Shown one piece after another: positions 45,708-54,818 of a stretch of 64,000 nucleotides of DNA. The translations under genes were made by a program, and so were the position numbers. The DNA is from a gamma proteobacterium symbiont of Ctena orbiculata (GTDB taxonomy: Bacteria; Pseudomonadota; Gammaproteobacteria; Chromatiales; Chromatiaceae). The notes under the pieces were generated by a model. The model did not search any database. It was given only the letters and a program-made list of their open reading frames with translations, and was not told where the DNA came from. The stretch spans positions 1 to 64,000 of the forward strand of contig QBVD01000063.1 in the NCBI GenBank assembly GCA_003058525.1. Direction: 5' to 3'. Numbering within the stretch: the stretch's first letter is position 1; the number at the start of each line of letters is the position of its first letter.

Positions 45708-48086
45708 ATGAAGCCTAAAAAGATCGGGCGGTTTCAGGTTGGAGAACAACTGGGTGTTGGCAATCAGGGTACGGTCTATCTCTGTCACGACAGCCAGCTG
45801 CAACGCAAGGTTGCGATTAAACTGCTCAACAAGTCGCTGCAGGAATCATCGTTTCTGGATGAAGCCCGGGCGGCTAGTAAGCTCCAGCATGCCAATATCG
45901 TCTCCATCTACGAGGCCGGTGAGCACCAGCAGATACCCTACCTGGTGTTTGAGTATGCACAAGGCGAACTACTGAAAGACCTGATCAATGGTGAGCCTTT
46001 GGAGGTGGGTGATGCACTGCGGATCTTTCAGGGCCTGCTGGAAGGCATGGGCCAGGCCCACAAGGCAGGTATAGTCCATCGTGACCTGAAGCCGGCGAAC
46101 ATCATTATCAGCGAGGATAAGGTTCCGAAGATAATGGACTTCGGCATCGCCCGCCTTTTATCGGAGGCAAAGGGCCCGGATCGTCAACTAATCGGTACAC
46201 CCAGATACCTGGCGCCGGAGTACATCCAAAGAGGTGAAGTCGGGCCGCAGGCTGATGTTTTTGCCCTTGGTTTGATTCTGGATGAGATGTTGACCGGAAT
46301 GCCTGTGTTTAGCGGTCACAATCAGCAGATCGTCATCGATGCCATTCTCAAGCTGGAGGTGAAGCCCCCATCCCAGTTCAATCCGGCAGTGGATGAGAAG
46401 CTCAACCGCTTCATCCTCAAGTCCCTGGAAAAAGATCCTGTCTTACGTTACAGCGATGCAATCGAGATGTTGCAGGCCTTCAATGAGATGCGTGGCGTGA
46501 CAGGGGAAAAACTGAGTGTCGAAGAAGATGCGAGCGGTACGGTGGAGTTCCTGCTCCGGCGGATGAAAAGGAAGAGCGACTTTCCCGCATTGTCGCAGTC
46601 GGTGCGCAGCATCAATGCCATGGCCGATGCCAGCAATAAGGATGTCAATCAGATGGCGGGCGTCATCGTCAAGGATTTTGCATTGACGAACAAGATCCTG
46701 AAGGTGGTCAACTCCGCCTACTATGGACGCTTCTCCGGAAGAATCGGAACCGTATCGCGGGCAGTCGTGGTTTTGGGTACACAAGCTATCCGCTCGTTGG
46801 CGGCCTCTTTGATTTTTTTCGAGCATATCGAAAACAAGCAGCAGGCCGAACACCTCAGGGAGCTGGTCTCTTCGGCGATGTTCCGTGCAACCCTGGCACA
46901 CAAGGTGGCGGATGAAATCGATCAGAAGGAGGCCGAGGCCTATTTTCTTACCGGTTTGTTGAACGACCTGGGTAAGTTGCTGGTGGCATTCTATCTACCT
47001 GATGAGTCACAGGAGATTGATCGGCTGATCAAGGTCGATGGCAAGGAACCGGTCGCGGCGCAGCACAGCGTGCTGGGTGTCAGTTTCGAAAAGATCGGGA
47101 TTGAGATCGCCGGGCAGTGGAATTTTCCCAAGTCACTCATCGATAGTATGAAGCATTGGCAGGGGGATCATAAACCGGTCAACCGATTGGAGCGCAGACG
47201 TCTGGTCACCGCATTTGCCGATGATGCCATGGCGGTGATGATTGAATCGGGGCTCGACAGCAAATCCGCAATGGAAAGCCTGGCTAAAAAATATGATAAG
47301 GGGCTCAACATCACGAACAAGCAGATCTCTCGATTCGCCACTCGGTCCATAGAAGAGTTTCAGGAAGTGGCGAAGGCGATATCGGGCGATATATCAGATC
47401 AATTCATACAAAAACTCACCTCAAAAACCGATGATTTGCAATCCCATAAGGGGGTTGAAAAAAGTAAACCTAAAGCTATGGACAAGGACGGTTTGTCCGA
47501 AACACAGATTCTGGATGAAGAGGGTACCCAGACAGTCCGATCGACAGCCTCCGAGGATAATCCTCCAGCAACTCCGGAAGATGCGGAAACCCTGCTGATG
47601 GATGGCCTGCAGGAGGTGACGGGCATGCTGGTGGGAAACCACAGTGTATCCGAAATCTTCAACGTGGTGCTTGAAACCATGTACCGCGCGGTTGGCTTTC
47701 AAAGAGTCGTGTTGGCGCTACTGGATCGCAAGCGGGGGGAGATGGTGGGCAGATTGGGTTTCGGCAGTTCCGCCGATGAGTTTGTCGAGCTGTTCCACTT
47801 TCCCACGGTATATAGCGTGGATGTCTTTCATGGGGCATTGAAGAATGCCGTGGATGTCTATATCGCAGATACCACCGAAGGGAAGATTCAGGCCGATATT
47901 CCCGAATGGTACAAGCAGATCTCCAGTGCGGGATCATTTCTGCTCTTTCCCCTGGTGGTTAAAAACAAAGCGGTCGGTTTGATCTATGCGGATCATTCCA
48001 GTCCGCACGGTCTGGATATCGATAAAAAGAGACTCAATCTGCTGAAGTCTCTCAGAAATCAGATTGTATTGGCGGTGAAATCCTAG
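45708..48086 (+). CDS. Ser/Thr protein kinase-HDOD-GAF regulator
   Basis: The product has about 792 residues. A bacterial Ser/Thr kinase domain (residues ~10-270) has GVGNQGTVYL, the Lys in KVAIKLL, HRDLKPANI and DFGIARLL, so it looks active. An HDOD domain follows (~280-490, NKILKVVNSAYYGRFSGRIG, LTGLLNDLGKLLVAFYLPDE), then a linker and a GAF domain (~645-790, FNVVLETMYRAVGFQRVVLA). HDOD domains act in signalling; GAF binds small ligands. The triple combination suggests a one-protein signal relay. Of three adjacent start codons, the ATG at 45708 has GGGAG five bases upstream. Confidence 0.88.
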   Translation: MKPKKIGRFQVGEQLGVGNQGTVYLCHDSQLQRKVAIKLLNKSLQESSFLDEARAASKLQHANIVSIYEAGEHQQIPYLVFEYAQGELLKDLINGEPLEVGDALRIFQGLLEGMGQAHKAGIVHRDLKPANIIISEDKVPKIMDFGIARLLSEAKGPDRQLIGTPRYLAPEYIQRGEVGPQADVFALGLILDEMLTGMPVFSGHNQQIVIDAILKLEVKPPSQFNPAVDEKLNRFILKSLEKDPVLRYSDAIEMLQAFNEMRGVTGEKLSVEEDASGTVEFLLRRMKRKSDFPALSQSVRSINAMADASNKDVNQMAGVIVKDFALTNKILKVVNSAYYGRFSGRIGTVSRAVVVLGTQAIRSLAASLIFFEHIENKQQAEHLRELVSSAMFRATLAHKVADEIDQKEAEAYFLTGLLNDLGKLLVAFYLPDESQEIDRLIKVDGKEPVAAQHSVLGVSFEKIGIEIAGQWNFPKSLIDSMKHWQGDHKPVNRLERRRLVTAFADDAMAVMIESGLDSKSAMESLAKKYDKGLNITNKQISRFATRSIEEFQEVAKAISGDISDQFIQKLTSKTDDLQSHKGVEKSKPKAMDKDGLSETQILDEEGTQTVRSTASEDNPPATPEDAETLLMDGLQEVTGMLVGNHSVSEIFNVVLETMYRAVGFQRVVLALLDRKRGEMVGRLGFGSSADEFVELFHFPTVYSVDVFHGALKNAVDVYIADTTEGKIQADIPEWYKQISSAGSFLLFPLVVKNKAVGLIYADHSSPHGLDIDKKRLNLLKSLRNQIVLAVKS

Positions 48087-48149
48087 GGATTGTAAGATCT
48101 GTCCAATAAACATCAATCGCCGTCAATAATCAAAAACAGCTACGGCTCG

Positions 48150-48179
48150 GCATATTGGATTTGTGTTAACAGGCCCTAT
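48150..48179. repeat. Repeat remnant
   Basis: CATATTGGATTTGTGTTAAC then AGGCCCTAT matches the right end of the dispersed repeat with a few changes. It lies between the kinase gene and the next gene. Confidence 0.55.
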
Positions 48180-48240
48180 AATTTGAAGCTACCGGAATAT
48201 GTCTGGTGCTCGGATTTCAGTCTCACAACTGGAAGCCGTA

Positions 48241-48924
48241 ATGTTGGGATTCAACGCCATATTTAACATAGTGAAAGCATATAGCACTAAAGATTCGCTG
48301 ATCTTGTTTCTGACATGCATCATGCTAATGTCTCCGGGACATATCAGTGCATGTGGTTGGTGGGGTGACGGTGAAGTCAATAGGGAGGATAACGAAGAAA
48401 TAACGACACCGGATGGAAGGGTGTTGCCCCACATAGTAAACCATCACTCATCAAAGCTTCCGGGACGGATGGGTTACGGCATTGCAATACCTGATCCGGG
48501 TCGTGCCATTCCTTATCTGCAGGCGACCATGGGACGCCCGCTCAATCGTATTGCGGAGCTGAGCGCGTTCGGGTTTAAAACGGTCATCGATATCGGTACA
48601 TCTGAAAAGAGTGCTCGTCTGCACCGAAAGGAGACCGAAGTGCTTGGTATGCGCTATATAAGCATACCGGTAGACGGCAACCTGCCGAGCCGGGAGCAGG
48701 TTGAGGATTTCACTCAACATGTTGTAGATGCCAGCCATGGAATGCTGTTGGTCTATGCCCCAAGATCAGAACTGCTTGGGACTATGTGGGCGGCCTACCG
48801 GATGAATCTTGGCGCACCTGTCGGCTTCGCCATTAAGGAAGGCAGAGAACTCGGTATGCTGCCTGATCAAGAGATTACTCTTCGTAATCGTTATGGATCA
48901 AAAAAAGACCCTGAAACGCCCTAG
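48241..48924 (+). CDS. Exported dual-specificity-phosphatase-fold protein lacking the catalytic cysteine
   Basis: The product has 227 residues. An N-terminal export signal ends in HISAC, a possible lipobox. The rest resembles the small tyrosine/dual-specificity phosphatase fold of the beta-lactamase-hydrolase-like group: NRIAELSAFGFKTVIDIGTS, YISIPVDGNLPSREQVEDF, then the P-loop region. Where the family has HCxxGxxR, this reads YAPRSELLGTMW, so the nucleophilic Cys is Ala. It is probably a binding protein. It is convergent with the molybdoenzyme operon. The ATG at 48241 has GGAAG upstream; 48199 and a GTG at 48271 are alternatives. Confidence 0.6.
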   Translation: MLGFNAIFNIVKAYSTKDSLILFLTCIMLMSPGHISACGWWGDGEVNREDNEEITTPDGRVLPHIVNHHSSKLPGRMGYGIAIPDPGRAIPYLQATMGRPLNRIAELSAFGFKTVIDIGTSEKSARLHRKETEVLGMRYISIPVDGNLPSREQVEDFTQHVVDASHGMLLVYAPRSELLGTMWAAYRMNLGAPVGFAIKEGRELGMLPDQEITLRNRYGSKKDPETP

Positions 48925-48944
48925 CTGAACAGGGGTTTCGGGTC
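48907..48944 (-). terminator. Terminator of the molybdoenzyme operon
   Basis: GACCCTGAAACGCCCT pairs with AGGGGTTTCGGGTC with small bulges. On the minus strand the stem is followed by TCTTTTTT. It lies just after torD and also overlaps the end of the plus-strand gene. Confidence 0.65.
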
Positions 48945-48994
48945 GATAAAAGTCCTTAAATAGCTGCCTTCATCGGATGGTTTGTATTGCTTAT

Positions 48995-49648
48995 CTAGGC
49001 GGCTGTTTCGGTTACTAGACTCTGCTCTTCGAGCTTAAGGAAACTGTTTGTCAACTTAGCCAGTTCCCGGTAAAAAGGAATACCTGCCTGCGCTATCACC
49101 GCATCACAGAACTTGGGTATCCAACCCAGAATATGCTGTTGCAAGAACATGCGCTGAATTGACAGGCAGTACTCGGCACTGATGCGATCCATCTCTATCC
49201 ACTTGTCGGTTTCCCAATCGGCCAGCTTCTGCATGAACTCAAGTTCAACGCTGATATGATCAGGCAGCCCCGTGAACTGGGAAGCGTAATCAAGTCCGGT
49301 TGTCTCGATAAACTTCTTCACTTCAACTGTTCTGGCGCCCCATAAACCACCTGAGTCACCATCCACTTCAGTGAAAATCGATTCATGGGCGGAAATATGC
49401 CGTCCAGGACCTATGAACAGGCGCGAAAATTCAAGCGCAAGTTGATCGGCTATGGTTGATACGGGTTCGCTGTAAAAAGAGCTCCCCATTTCCAGCTCCA
49501 TGTCCGAGAAGGCCCCCGCCAAGCGGGGCCCCCTCAGTTCGTTGATGAAGGCTTCGCTGGGCTCCTGCCGAAAGACCAGGGTCAATAACCCATACATGTC
49601 ACTTCTTGTTTTGGCGTTATCGGCCATTTTATTCCAGTCGGTTCCCAT
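48995..49648 (-). CDS. TorD-family chaperone for the molybdoenzyme
   Basis: The 217-residue product belongs to the TorD/DmsD/NarJ-like helical family: ALEFSRLFIGPGRHISAHES matches the family core ExxRLFxGP. Such chaperones bind the Tat signal and help insert molybdopterin. It is last in the operon, 30 bases after the catalytic subunit, and is probably dedicated to it. Confidence 0.88.
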   Translation of the reverse strand: MGTDWNKMADNAKTRSDMYGLLTLVFRQEPSEAFINELRGPRLAGAFSDMELEMGSSFYSEPVSTIADQLALEFSRLFIGPGRHISAHESIFTEVDGDSGGLWGARTVEVKKFIETTGLDYASQFTGLPDHISVELEFMQKLADWETDKWIEMDRISAEYCLSIQRMFLQQHILGWIPKFCDAVIAQAGIPFYRELAKLTNSFLKLEEQSLVTETAA

Positions 49649-49677
49649 TTCAGCTCTCCTCTTTCAGTAGACTCAAT

Positions 49678-52203
49678 TTATGCCTTGGCTACCCTGACGA
49701 CGGTATCCATCCACCGCTGTGTGCCGCTGATAGGATCTGATGAGTTGGGGATGATGGTATTGGGATGAGTACCATGCTTTTTCCACCATATATTCTTCAC
49801 ATCCGGATCAGCCGCGGCGCCTCCCGGTGTGGGAGAACGCTTGCCCGAACCATAGACCCCCGAGTGCTTGCGACCCAGGTGATGGGATATGGCGATCACA
49901 CCCGGAATGATGCCTTCGGTAACATAGGCTGTGGTGGTGATCTCACCCAGGCTGTTATAGACCCTGATCTTGTCTCCATTCTTAATACCGCGTGCTTCAG
50001 CCGTCTTGGTATTGATCCAGCCGGGATTGTCGTGCTTGATCTCGGTGAGCCACTTGCAGTGCGCGGTCCTTGAATGGGTATGTACCGCCACCTTGTAGGT
50101 GGTGAGATTCAGCTCATCATCCGCCATCTTCTGGTGTTCGGGAATCGGCGTATAGGATGGGAATGCCGGAAAACCCTTGTTGGCGAAATTATCTGAATAG
50201 AAGTCCAGATAACCTGCCTTGACGAACTTGGTATTGGGTGGATAGGCCAGGTAAGCCGTGCCATCGATATTTTGCGCGACATAGGCCTTTTTAGCGCCTT
50301 TCGTACCCAGATACCCTTGACGCTTGGCTTCGGCTTCACTGCCGACACCTGCCTTTTTCCAGTTCCAGTAGACACCGGTCTTCTCATCGAGAATCACGCC
50401 ATCGCCGGACACGTCCACCTTGGCCTCATAGAAGCCGTAGTTGGGTTTGGCCTTCGGATCGTGCCATACGCCTTGCTTCTTCATATACTCGAAGCCTCCG
50501 GCTTCCCGCACACCGGGTGTCATCTCACAGGACTGACGTACGAAGTCTTCCTTGCTTGAGTATGCCAGTTCAAAGCCCATGCGCTTGGCCAGCTCAGGCC
50601 AGACATCGCCCTGGCAACGTGATTCTCCCAGGGGTTTAACCAACGGCTGCCGGATATAGAACTCGGCGATCTGGTTTGCCGACACCATGTCCTCCCAGTC
50701 CCAGCGCTCCAGGTATGTGACGTCGGGTAGGATCAAGTCTGCATACTGAGATGATTCGTCATAGACGATGGTTGTTGAAATAAGGAAGGGGATAATACTT
50801 TCATCCCGCATAATCGACTGCAGTTCCTTGTTGTCGCCATTGATGAATCCCGGGTTGTAGCAACTCCACCAGTAGACCTTCGGTCGACCCGCCTGGCCAT
50901 CCTTGATCATCGGTAGCACCTGGTGGCTTACATGGTGAGTCGGGTAGGCCGCTTCACCCGGAAACCCGTCCTTGACGTGGAGCGTTTTGTGGACCTTCGC
51001 CTTGGGGGAGGAGGGATGTTTCCAGCCTGCTCCAACACCCATGACACGTCCACCCGGACGATCGAGATTGTTGGTGATCGCTGACAACAGCATTGCCGCC
51101 CGCTCCTGATCCGCGCCGTGATAGTGCATTACGGTTCCACGGTAGGTGACCAGGCAGGCTGATTTGGCTTTTGCGAACCCGCGAGCGATTTTGCGTATGG
51201 TATCGGCTGGCACACCACTCTGTTTCTCTGCAAACTCGGGGGTATACTTAGCGACATTTTTCTTCACCGCTGCAATCTTCTCATCGACAGTCGCTTTGTA
51301 GTTTTCGCTGACACGCATGAATTTGAAGTGATCCTTCCTGTAGAGTTTCTCGTTCATGATGACATTACACATGGCCAGCATCACCAGTCCATCATGTCCC
51401 ACTTTGATCGGTACCCACTGATCGGCCTTGGCCGCTGTGTTTGTCAGGCGCACGTCAAATACATATAAGGGTACGCCACGATCAACCTTGGCCCGGATCA
51501 GTCTCTGGGCAGTCGGAATATGGTTGGTATGGGTCTCAAACTGATTACTGCCGAAAATCACTACGTAATCGGTGTTGTCATAATCCCAGTTGTCATACAT
51601 GCCACCCCACAGACTCTCCTGTCCTACCCATTTTGCCGCCTCACAGACAGAGGTGTGATTACCGATGGTGCCAGTGCCGTAGGCCTGCATGAAGTCGTAC
51701 ATGGTGGCAGCCTGGGACGCCTTGTGTCTGCCGTACTGATACATGAACAGCTCAGGGGTACCCGCATCGCGCAGGGGTTTCAGCTTGGATACGATCAGGT
51801 CAAGGGCCTCATCCCAGGAAATACGCTTCCATTTGTGCTCGCCACGTTTGCCTGCGCGTTTCATCGGGTGCAGGATCCGGTCGGGGAAGTAGACCTGGTT
51901 GATGCCCGCCTGTCCCTTGGCGCAGAGTTTGCCGAGTGTACGGATGGAATCGGGATGTCCTTCGAGCTTTACCAGGCGTCCATCTTCTACATAACCGATC
52001 ATGGAGTCTCGGGTTACACACTGCCAGCAGGCCGTGGGAATTGCCTGTCTCTCCTTACCTGTTGTGGGTGAAAAATCCTTGCCGCCCGCCTGCAGTTTAA
52101 GCGATCCGGCAAATGCACTCTGACTGCAGCCCAATCCGGCTGCCAATGCGCAACCGCTGCCGGCGGTCAGTTTCATGAAATCACGACGATTTAACTTTTT
52201 CAT
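49678..52203 (-). CDS. Tat-exported molybdopterin oxidoreductase, catalytic subunit with Asp at an FS0 ligand site
   Basis: The product has 841 residues of the DMSO-reductase family. A Tat signal (NRRDFMKLTAGSG) is followed by the FS0 4Fe-4S site C59-x2-C62-x3-D66-x27-C94, where D66 (codon 52006-52008, GAC) replaces the third Cys. The likely Mo ligand is C187 in GNHTSVCEAAKW, as in polysulfide, thiosulfate, tetrathionate and arsenate enzymes. NLDRPGGRVMG and the C-terminal cofactor domain (HTHSRTAHCKWLTEI, ISHHLGRKHSGVYG) are intact. Substrate is not known. AGAGGA precedes the ATG. The ferredoxin and dodecaheme subunits lie upstream in the same operon. Confidence 0.88.
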   Translation of the reverse strand: MKKLNRRDFMKLTAGSGCALAAGLGCSQSAFAGSLKLQAGGKDFSPTTGKERQAIPTACWQCVTRDSMIGYVEDGRLVKLEGHPDSIRTLGKLCAKGQAGINQVYFPDRILHPMKRAGKRGEHKWKRISWDEALDLIVSKLKPLRDAGTPELFMYQYGRHKASQAATMYDFMQAYGTGTIGNHTSVCEAAKWVGQESLWGGMYDNWDYDNTDYVVIFGSNQFETHTNHIPTAQRLIRAKVDRGVPLYVFDVRLTNTAAKADQWVPIKVGHDGLVMLAMCNVIMNEKLYRKDHFKFMRVSENYKATVDEKIAAVKKNVAKYTPEFAEKQSGVPADTIRKIARGFAKAKSACLVTYRGTVMHYHGADQERAAMLLSAITNNLDRPGGRVMGVGAGWKHPSSPKAKVHKTLHVKDGFPGEAAYPTHHVSHQVLPMIKDGQAGRPKVYWWSCYNPGFINGDNKELQSIMRDESIIPFLISTTIVYDESSQYADLILPDVTYLERWDWEDMVSANQIAEFYIRQPLVKPLGESRCQGDVWPELAKRMGFELAYSSKEDFVRQSCEMTPGVREAGGFEYMKKQGVWHDPKAKPNYGFYEAKVDVSGDGVILDEKTGVYWNWKKAGVGSEAEAKRQGYLGTKGAKKAYVAQNIDGTAYLAYPPNTKFVKAGYLDFYSDNFANKGFPAFPSYTPIPEHQKMADDELNLTTYKVAVHTHSRTAHCKWLTEIKHDNPGWINTKTAEARGIKNGDKIRVYNSLGEITTTAYVTEGIIPGVIAISHHLGRKHSGVYGSGKRSPTPGGAAADPDVKNIWWKKHGTHPNTIIPNSSDPISGTQRWMDTVVRVAKA

Positions 52204-52236
52204 ATCAATTCCTCTCTTAATACAGGCTCTCAGGGT

Positions 52237-53088
52237 CTATGGAATCTGGTCCACAAAGTGGTCCAGTTTGCCCTTCTTTCGCTGTGTATAGAGGGTTTTC
52301 AACATGTTGTCGGGATCGATGTAGAACACATGAGGAATGGTTCCCTCTTCCGGAAGCAGCACGTTGTCAGCCTTGGCCAGGTTGTGCTCTTTTACAAGCT
52401 TGGAGACTTCACTGTTCGGGTCGTTGAGGTCACCGAAAATTCGTGCACGTCCCTGGCAAGTGTTGACACAGGATGGCTCGACCCCGTTATCGACACGATG
52501 AGCACACATATCGCATTTGTCCGCAGCCTGCTTTGTAGGATCAGCACCCGCTTTGACAAAGGGATCAAATGAACGGACGCCGTAAGGGCAGGCATCGATA
52601 CACTTGCCGCAGCCGATACATTTTTCTTTGTCTATCAGGATCAAGCCATCAGGACGTTTATAGGTCGCACCCGTGCGATAACGTATGGTTTTGCCATCAG
52701 CCGTCTTGAACTTGGCCCGTTTGCCTGGAAATTCCGGACAGGCTTTGACACAAGGTGGAACACCATCTTTCTCATTGCCCTCGCAGTGATTGCACATCAG
52801 GGGCAGGAATTCCTTCTTGGTATTTGGAAATGTACCCATGGTTTTCTCTTGGACGACAGCCCGGAAACGGCCCAAAGAGACGTCGTTTTCAGATTTGCAG
52901 GCCACGGTACAGGCCCTGCAACCTATGCAGCGCCTGAGGTCCATCACCATCGCCCAACGGGGTGCTTTTGATTGAGCCGCTTCAAGACTCACCTTCGGTG
53001 TCGCCAATGTCGCAGCGCCTATCGCGGCTGTGCCTACACCACTTAGAAATTTGCGACGGTTGACGTCTGGTGTTTTGTTGTCACTCAT
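52237..53088 (-). CDS. Tat-exported four-cluster ferredoxin subunit of the molybdoenzyme
   Basis: The product has 284 residues from the ATG at 53088, chosen because AGGAGA precedes it and a twin-arginine signal follows (VNRRKFLSGVGTAAIGAATL). Four 4Fe-4S motifs are present: CIGCRACTVAC, CNHC with CVKACP, CIGCGKCIDACPYG, and CDMC with CVNTC, as in TtrB/PsrB-type subunits. It would wire the Mo subunit to the dodecaheme cytochrome. The ATG lies within the last codons of the cytochrome gene (8-base overlap). Confidence 0.92.
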   Translation of the reverse strand: MSDNKTPDVNRRKFLSGVGTAAIGAATLATPKVSLEAAQSKAPRWAMVMDLRRCIGCRACTVACKSENDVSLGRFRAVVQEKTMGTFPNTKKEFLPLMCNHCEGNEKDGVPPCVKACPEFPGKRAKFKTADGKTIRYRTGATYKRPDGLILIDKEKCIGCGKCIDACPYGVRSFDPFVKAGADPTKQAADKCDMCAHRVDNGVEPSCVNTCQGRARIFGDLNDPNSEVSKLVKEHNLAKADNVLLPEEGTIPHVFYIDPDNMLKTLYTQRKKGKLDHFVDQIP

Positions 53089-54670
53089 ATCGTATTCTCC
53101 TACGCATCTCCTCACCCTCCGCTACAGTTGATTGTGTGGTTTTTGCAAGATCATCACTACTTCTCGTCTCTTCCAATAGCTCAATGGTGTCTTCAAAATT
53201 GCCGAATGCACCGTCGAGAATGTTTACTGCGTACTTTTTGTTATGTACGCCGTTTCCAACGCGTACAATATTGAGAAGCTCACTTCCCTTGGCTAGCATT
53301 TCCTCTGCTTGGGTCAAACTCTCATTGTCCAATCTATCCTTCAGTTCGGCGAAGAGATCTCTGGCTTCCTTCTCAACCTCTTCCACGTCCGCTACTTCAG
53401 TTGTGAGTAATTCCTTCCAGTCACTGAGCATTTTTCTGTGCTGTTCGGTATGGCAGGCAGCACAGGTATCGCCTGATGCAGTTCTCACATCATGCCCTTT
53501 ACTCAGCGTCTTCTTGAGATGACAGCCCATACAGTTTGTGTTGACTTCATACATAAGATGCGGGTCACCCGAGATGTCCTCATCAACAGGAGAGCCTGAA
53601 AGTAATAACCTTTGATACTTATGCTGGTCGACATGACAGAGCTGACAATCATTGCGTACGAAATCAAGATGGTCAGTTCTGTTCTTATGTTCGATCACGC
53701 TGTGACAATCGAAGCAGTCAGCCTTGTTCGGCACATGCTTGCCATGCATGAGTTCGCGGTCGCCTGCGGTTGCCAGTAACGTCTGACTTCTGTTATGGCA
53801 GGTAAGACAGCCGTTCGAGACGACATTTCCGGTATCAATCGCTCCCTCCCCGCTCACCATTTCGAAGTGGCAACTCTCACACGCAACGCCTGATTCCTGT
53901 ATTGTCTGATGGGTGATCGGTTTTTTGGTACTGGCGGGGTCGCCTGCCTGTAACTGGCTTTGAAGCGATTTTGTCGGGATCGTGTGGCAGATATCACAAC
54001 GGGAGACCCCTTGATTGAAATCGATGGCCGGTTTGTTGACAAAAGTGATTTTCTTAATGTCCCCATTGGCCATCTCCGCTTTGTCAAGTGTGGGTTTGTC
54101 CAGTTTAAGGTGACAAAGGAAACAGATATCTTCAGGCACCTCGAAGTGCTTTTTCTCCGTTGTCTTGAAATGGCATGTATCGCAGGTGATTTGGTGGCCG
54201 TCGAGAGCCTTATCACTAAAGTGAACCTGGTGTTTGAAACGGACCCGGTCAGTAAACTGTATCTCCACCAGTGACAGTTTTTCACGGTTGTGACAGCCGG
54301 ACTGTAAACATGCGCCATCCTTGATCACAGGGCGGATGGGTAGGGGAGCATCCCGGTCATAAAGGTAGGCTGCAAGGTGGCGTAATCCTTCGTACTTGGC
54401 CTTCATGGAATGCTTCTCGCCTGGTAAAAAGTGGCAATCGACACACTCCGCTTGCATGCCGTCCGGATTATTGCTCTTGTAGTGATAGTTTGACTTCCAG
54501 GCTTCGTACTGTTCTGTCATGGTGTGGCAGCTGCCCCCACAAAAAGACGACTGCGATGTGTAATACTCAAAACCGCCCCAGGCTGTTAAGAGAAACAGAA
54601 CTGTTCCCGTGAAGATCAGTACCATCAGTCGCCAGGTAACTCTTAATTCAATTCCAGCGCCACTATTCAT
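53081..54670 (-). CDS. Membrane-anchored dodecaheme cytochrome c
   Basis: The product has 529 residues. One N-terminal helix (LMVLIFTGTVLFLLTAWGGF) is followed by a NapC-like start, then twelve haem sites: ten CXXCH (CVDCH, CDTCH, CFLCH, CDICH, CESCH, CLTCH, CFDCH, CQLCH, CMGCH, CAACH), one CX3CH (CGGSCH, residues 44-49) and one CX4CH (CLQSGCH, 121-127). The last ~110 residues are haem-free and helical with GNGVHNKKYAVNIL, recalling the helical end of NrfA-like cytochromes. It is first in the operon and probably links the quinone pool to the ferredoxin and Mo subunits in the periplasm. Confidence 0.9.
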   Translation of the reverse strand: MNSGAGIELRVTWRLMVLIFTGTVLFLLTAWGGFEYYTSQSSFCGGSCHTMTEQYEAWKSNYHYKSNNPDGMQAECVDCHFLPGEKHSMKAKYEGLRHLAAYLYDRDAPLPIRPVIKDGACLQSGCHNREKLSLVEIQFTDRVRFKHQVHFSDKALDGHQITCDTCHFKTTEKKHFEVPEDICFLCHLKLDKPTLDKAEMANGDIKKITFVNKPAIDFNQGVSRCDICHTIPTKSLQSQLQAGDPASTKKPITHQTIQESGVACESCHFEMVSGEGAIDTGNVVSNGCLTCHNRSQTLLATAGDRELMHGKHVPNKADCFDCHSVIEHKNRTDHLDFVRNDCQLCHVDQHKYQRLLLSGSPVDEDISGDPHLMYEVNTNCMGCHLKKTLSKGHDVRTASGDTCAACHTEQHRKMLSDWKELLTTEVADVEEVEKEARDLFAELKDRLDNESLTQAEEMLAKGSELLNIVRVGNGVHNKKYAVNILDGAFGNFEDTIELLEETRSSDDLAKTTQSTVAEGEEMRRRIRYE

Positions 54671-54739
54671 TGCCTTTGTTTTCCCCCAGTCGGGCAGACT
54701 GTGTTCACTCGGCTTTGCGTTTATATGTCTCAGGACATC

Positions 54740-54755
54740 AGCAAGAGTCGTTCCA
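54740..54755 (-). promoter_or_regulatory. Sigma-54 promoter of the molybdoenzyme operon
   Basis: The minus strand reads TGGAACGACTCTTGCT, which fits TGGCACGNNNNTTGCW with one change and exact GG-N10-GC spacing. Transcription would start near 54728, giving a leader of about 60 bases. A GAFTGA-containing activator is encoded divergently. Confidence 0.8.
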
Positions 54756-54818
54756 GGTTATTATCTGTTTGAAAAAAAGAGAAAAATATAAAGGTGAATA
54801 ATTATTGATCCGGATTTT

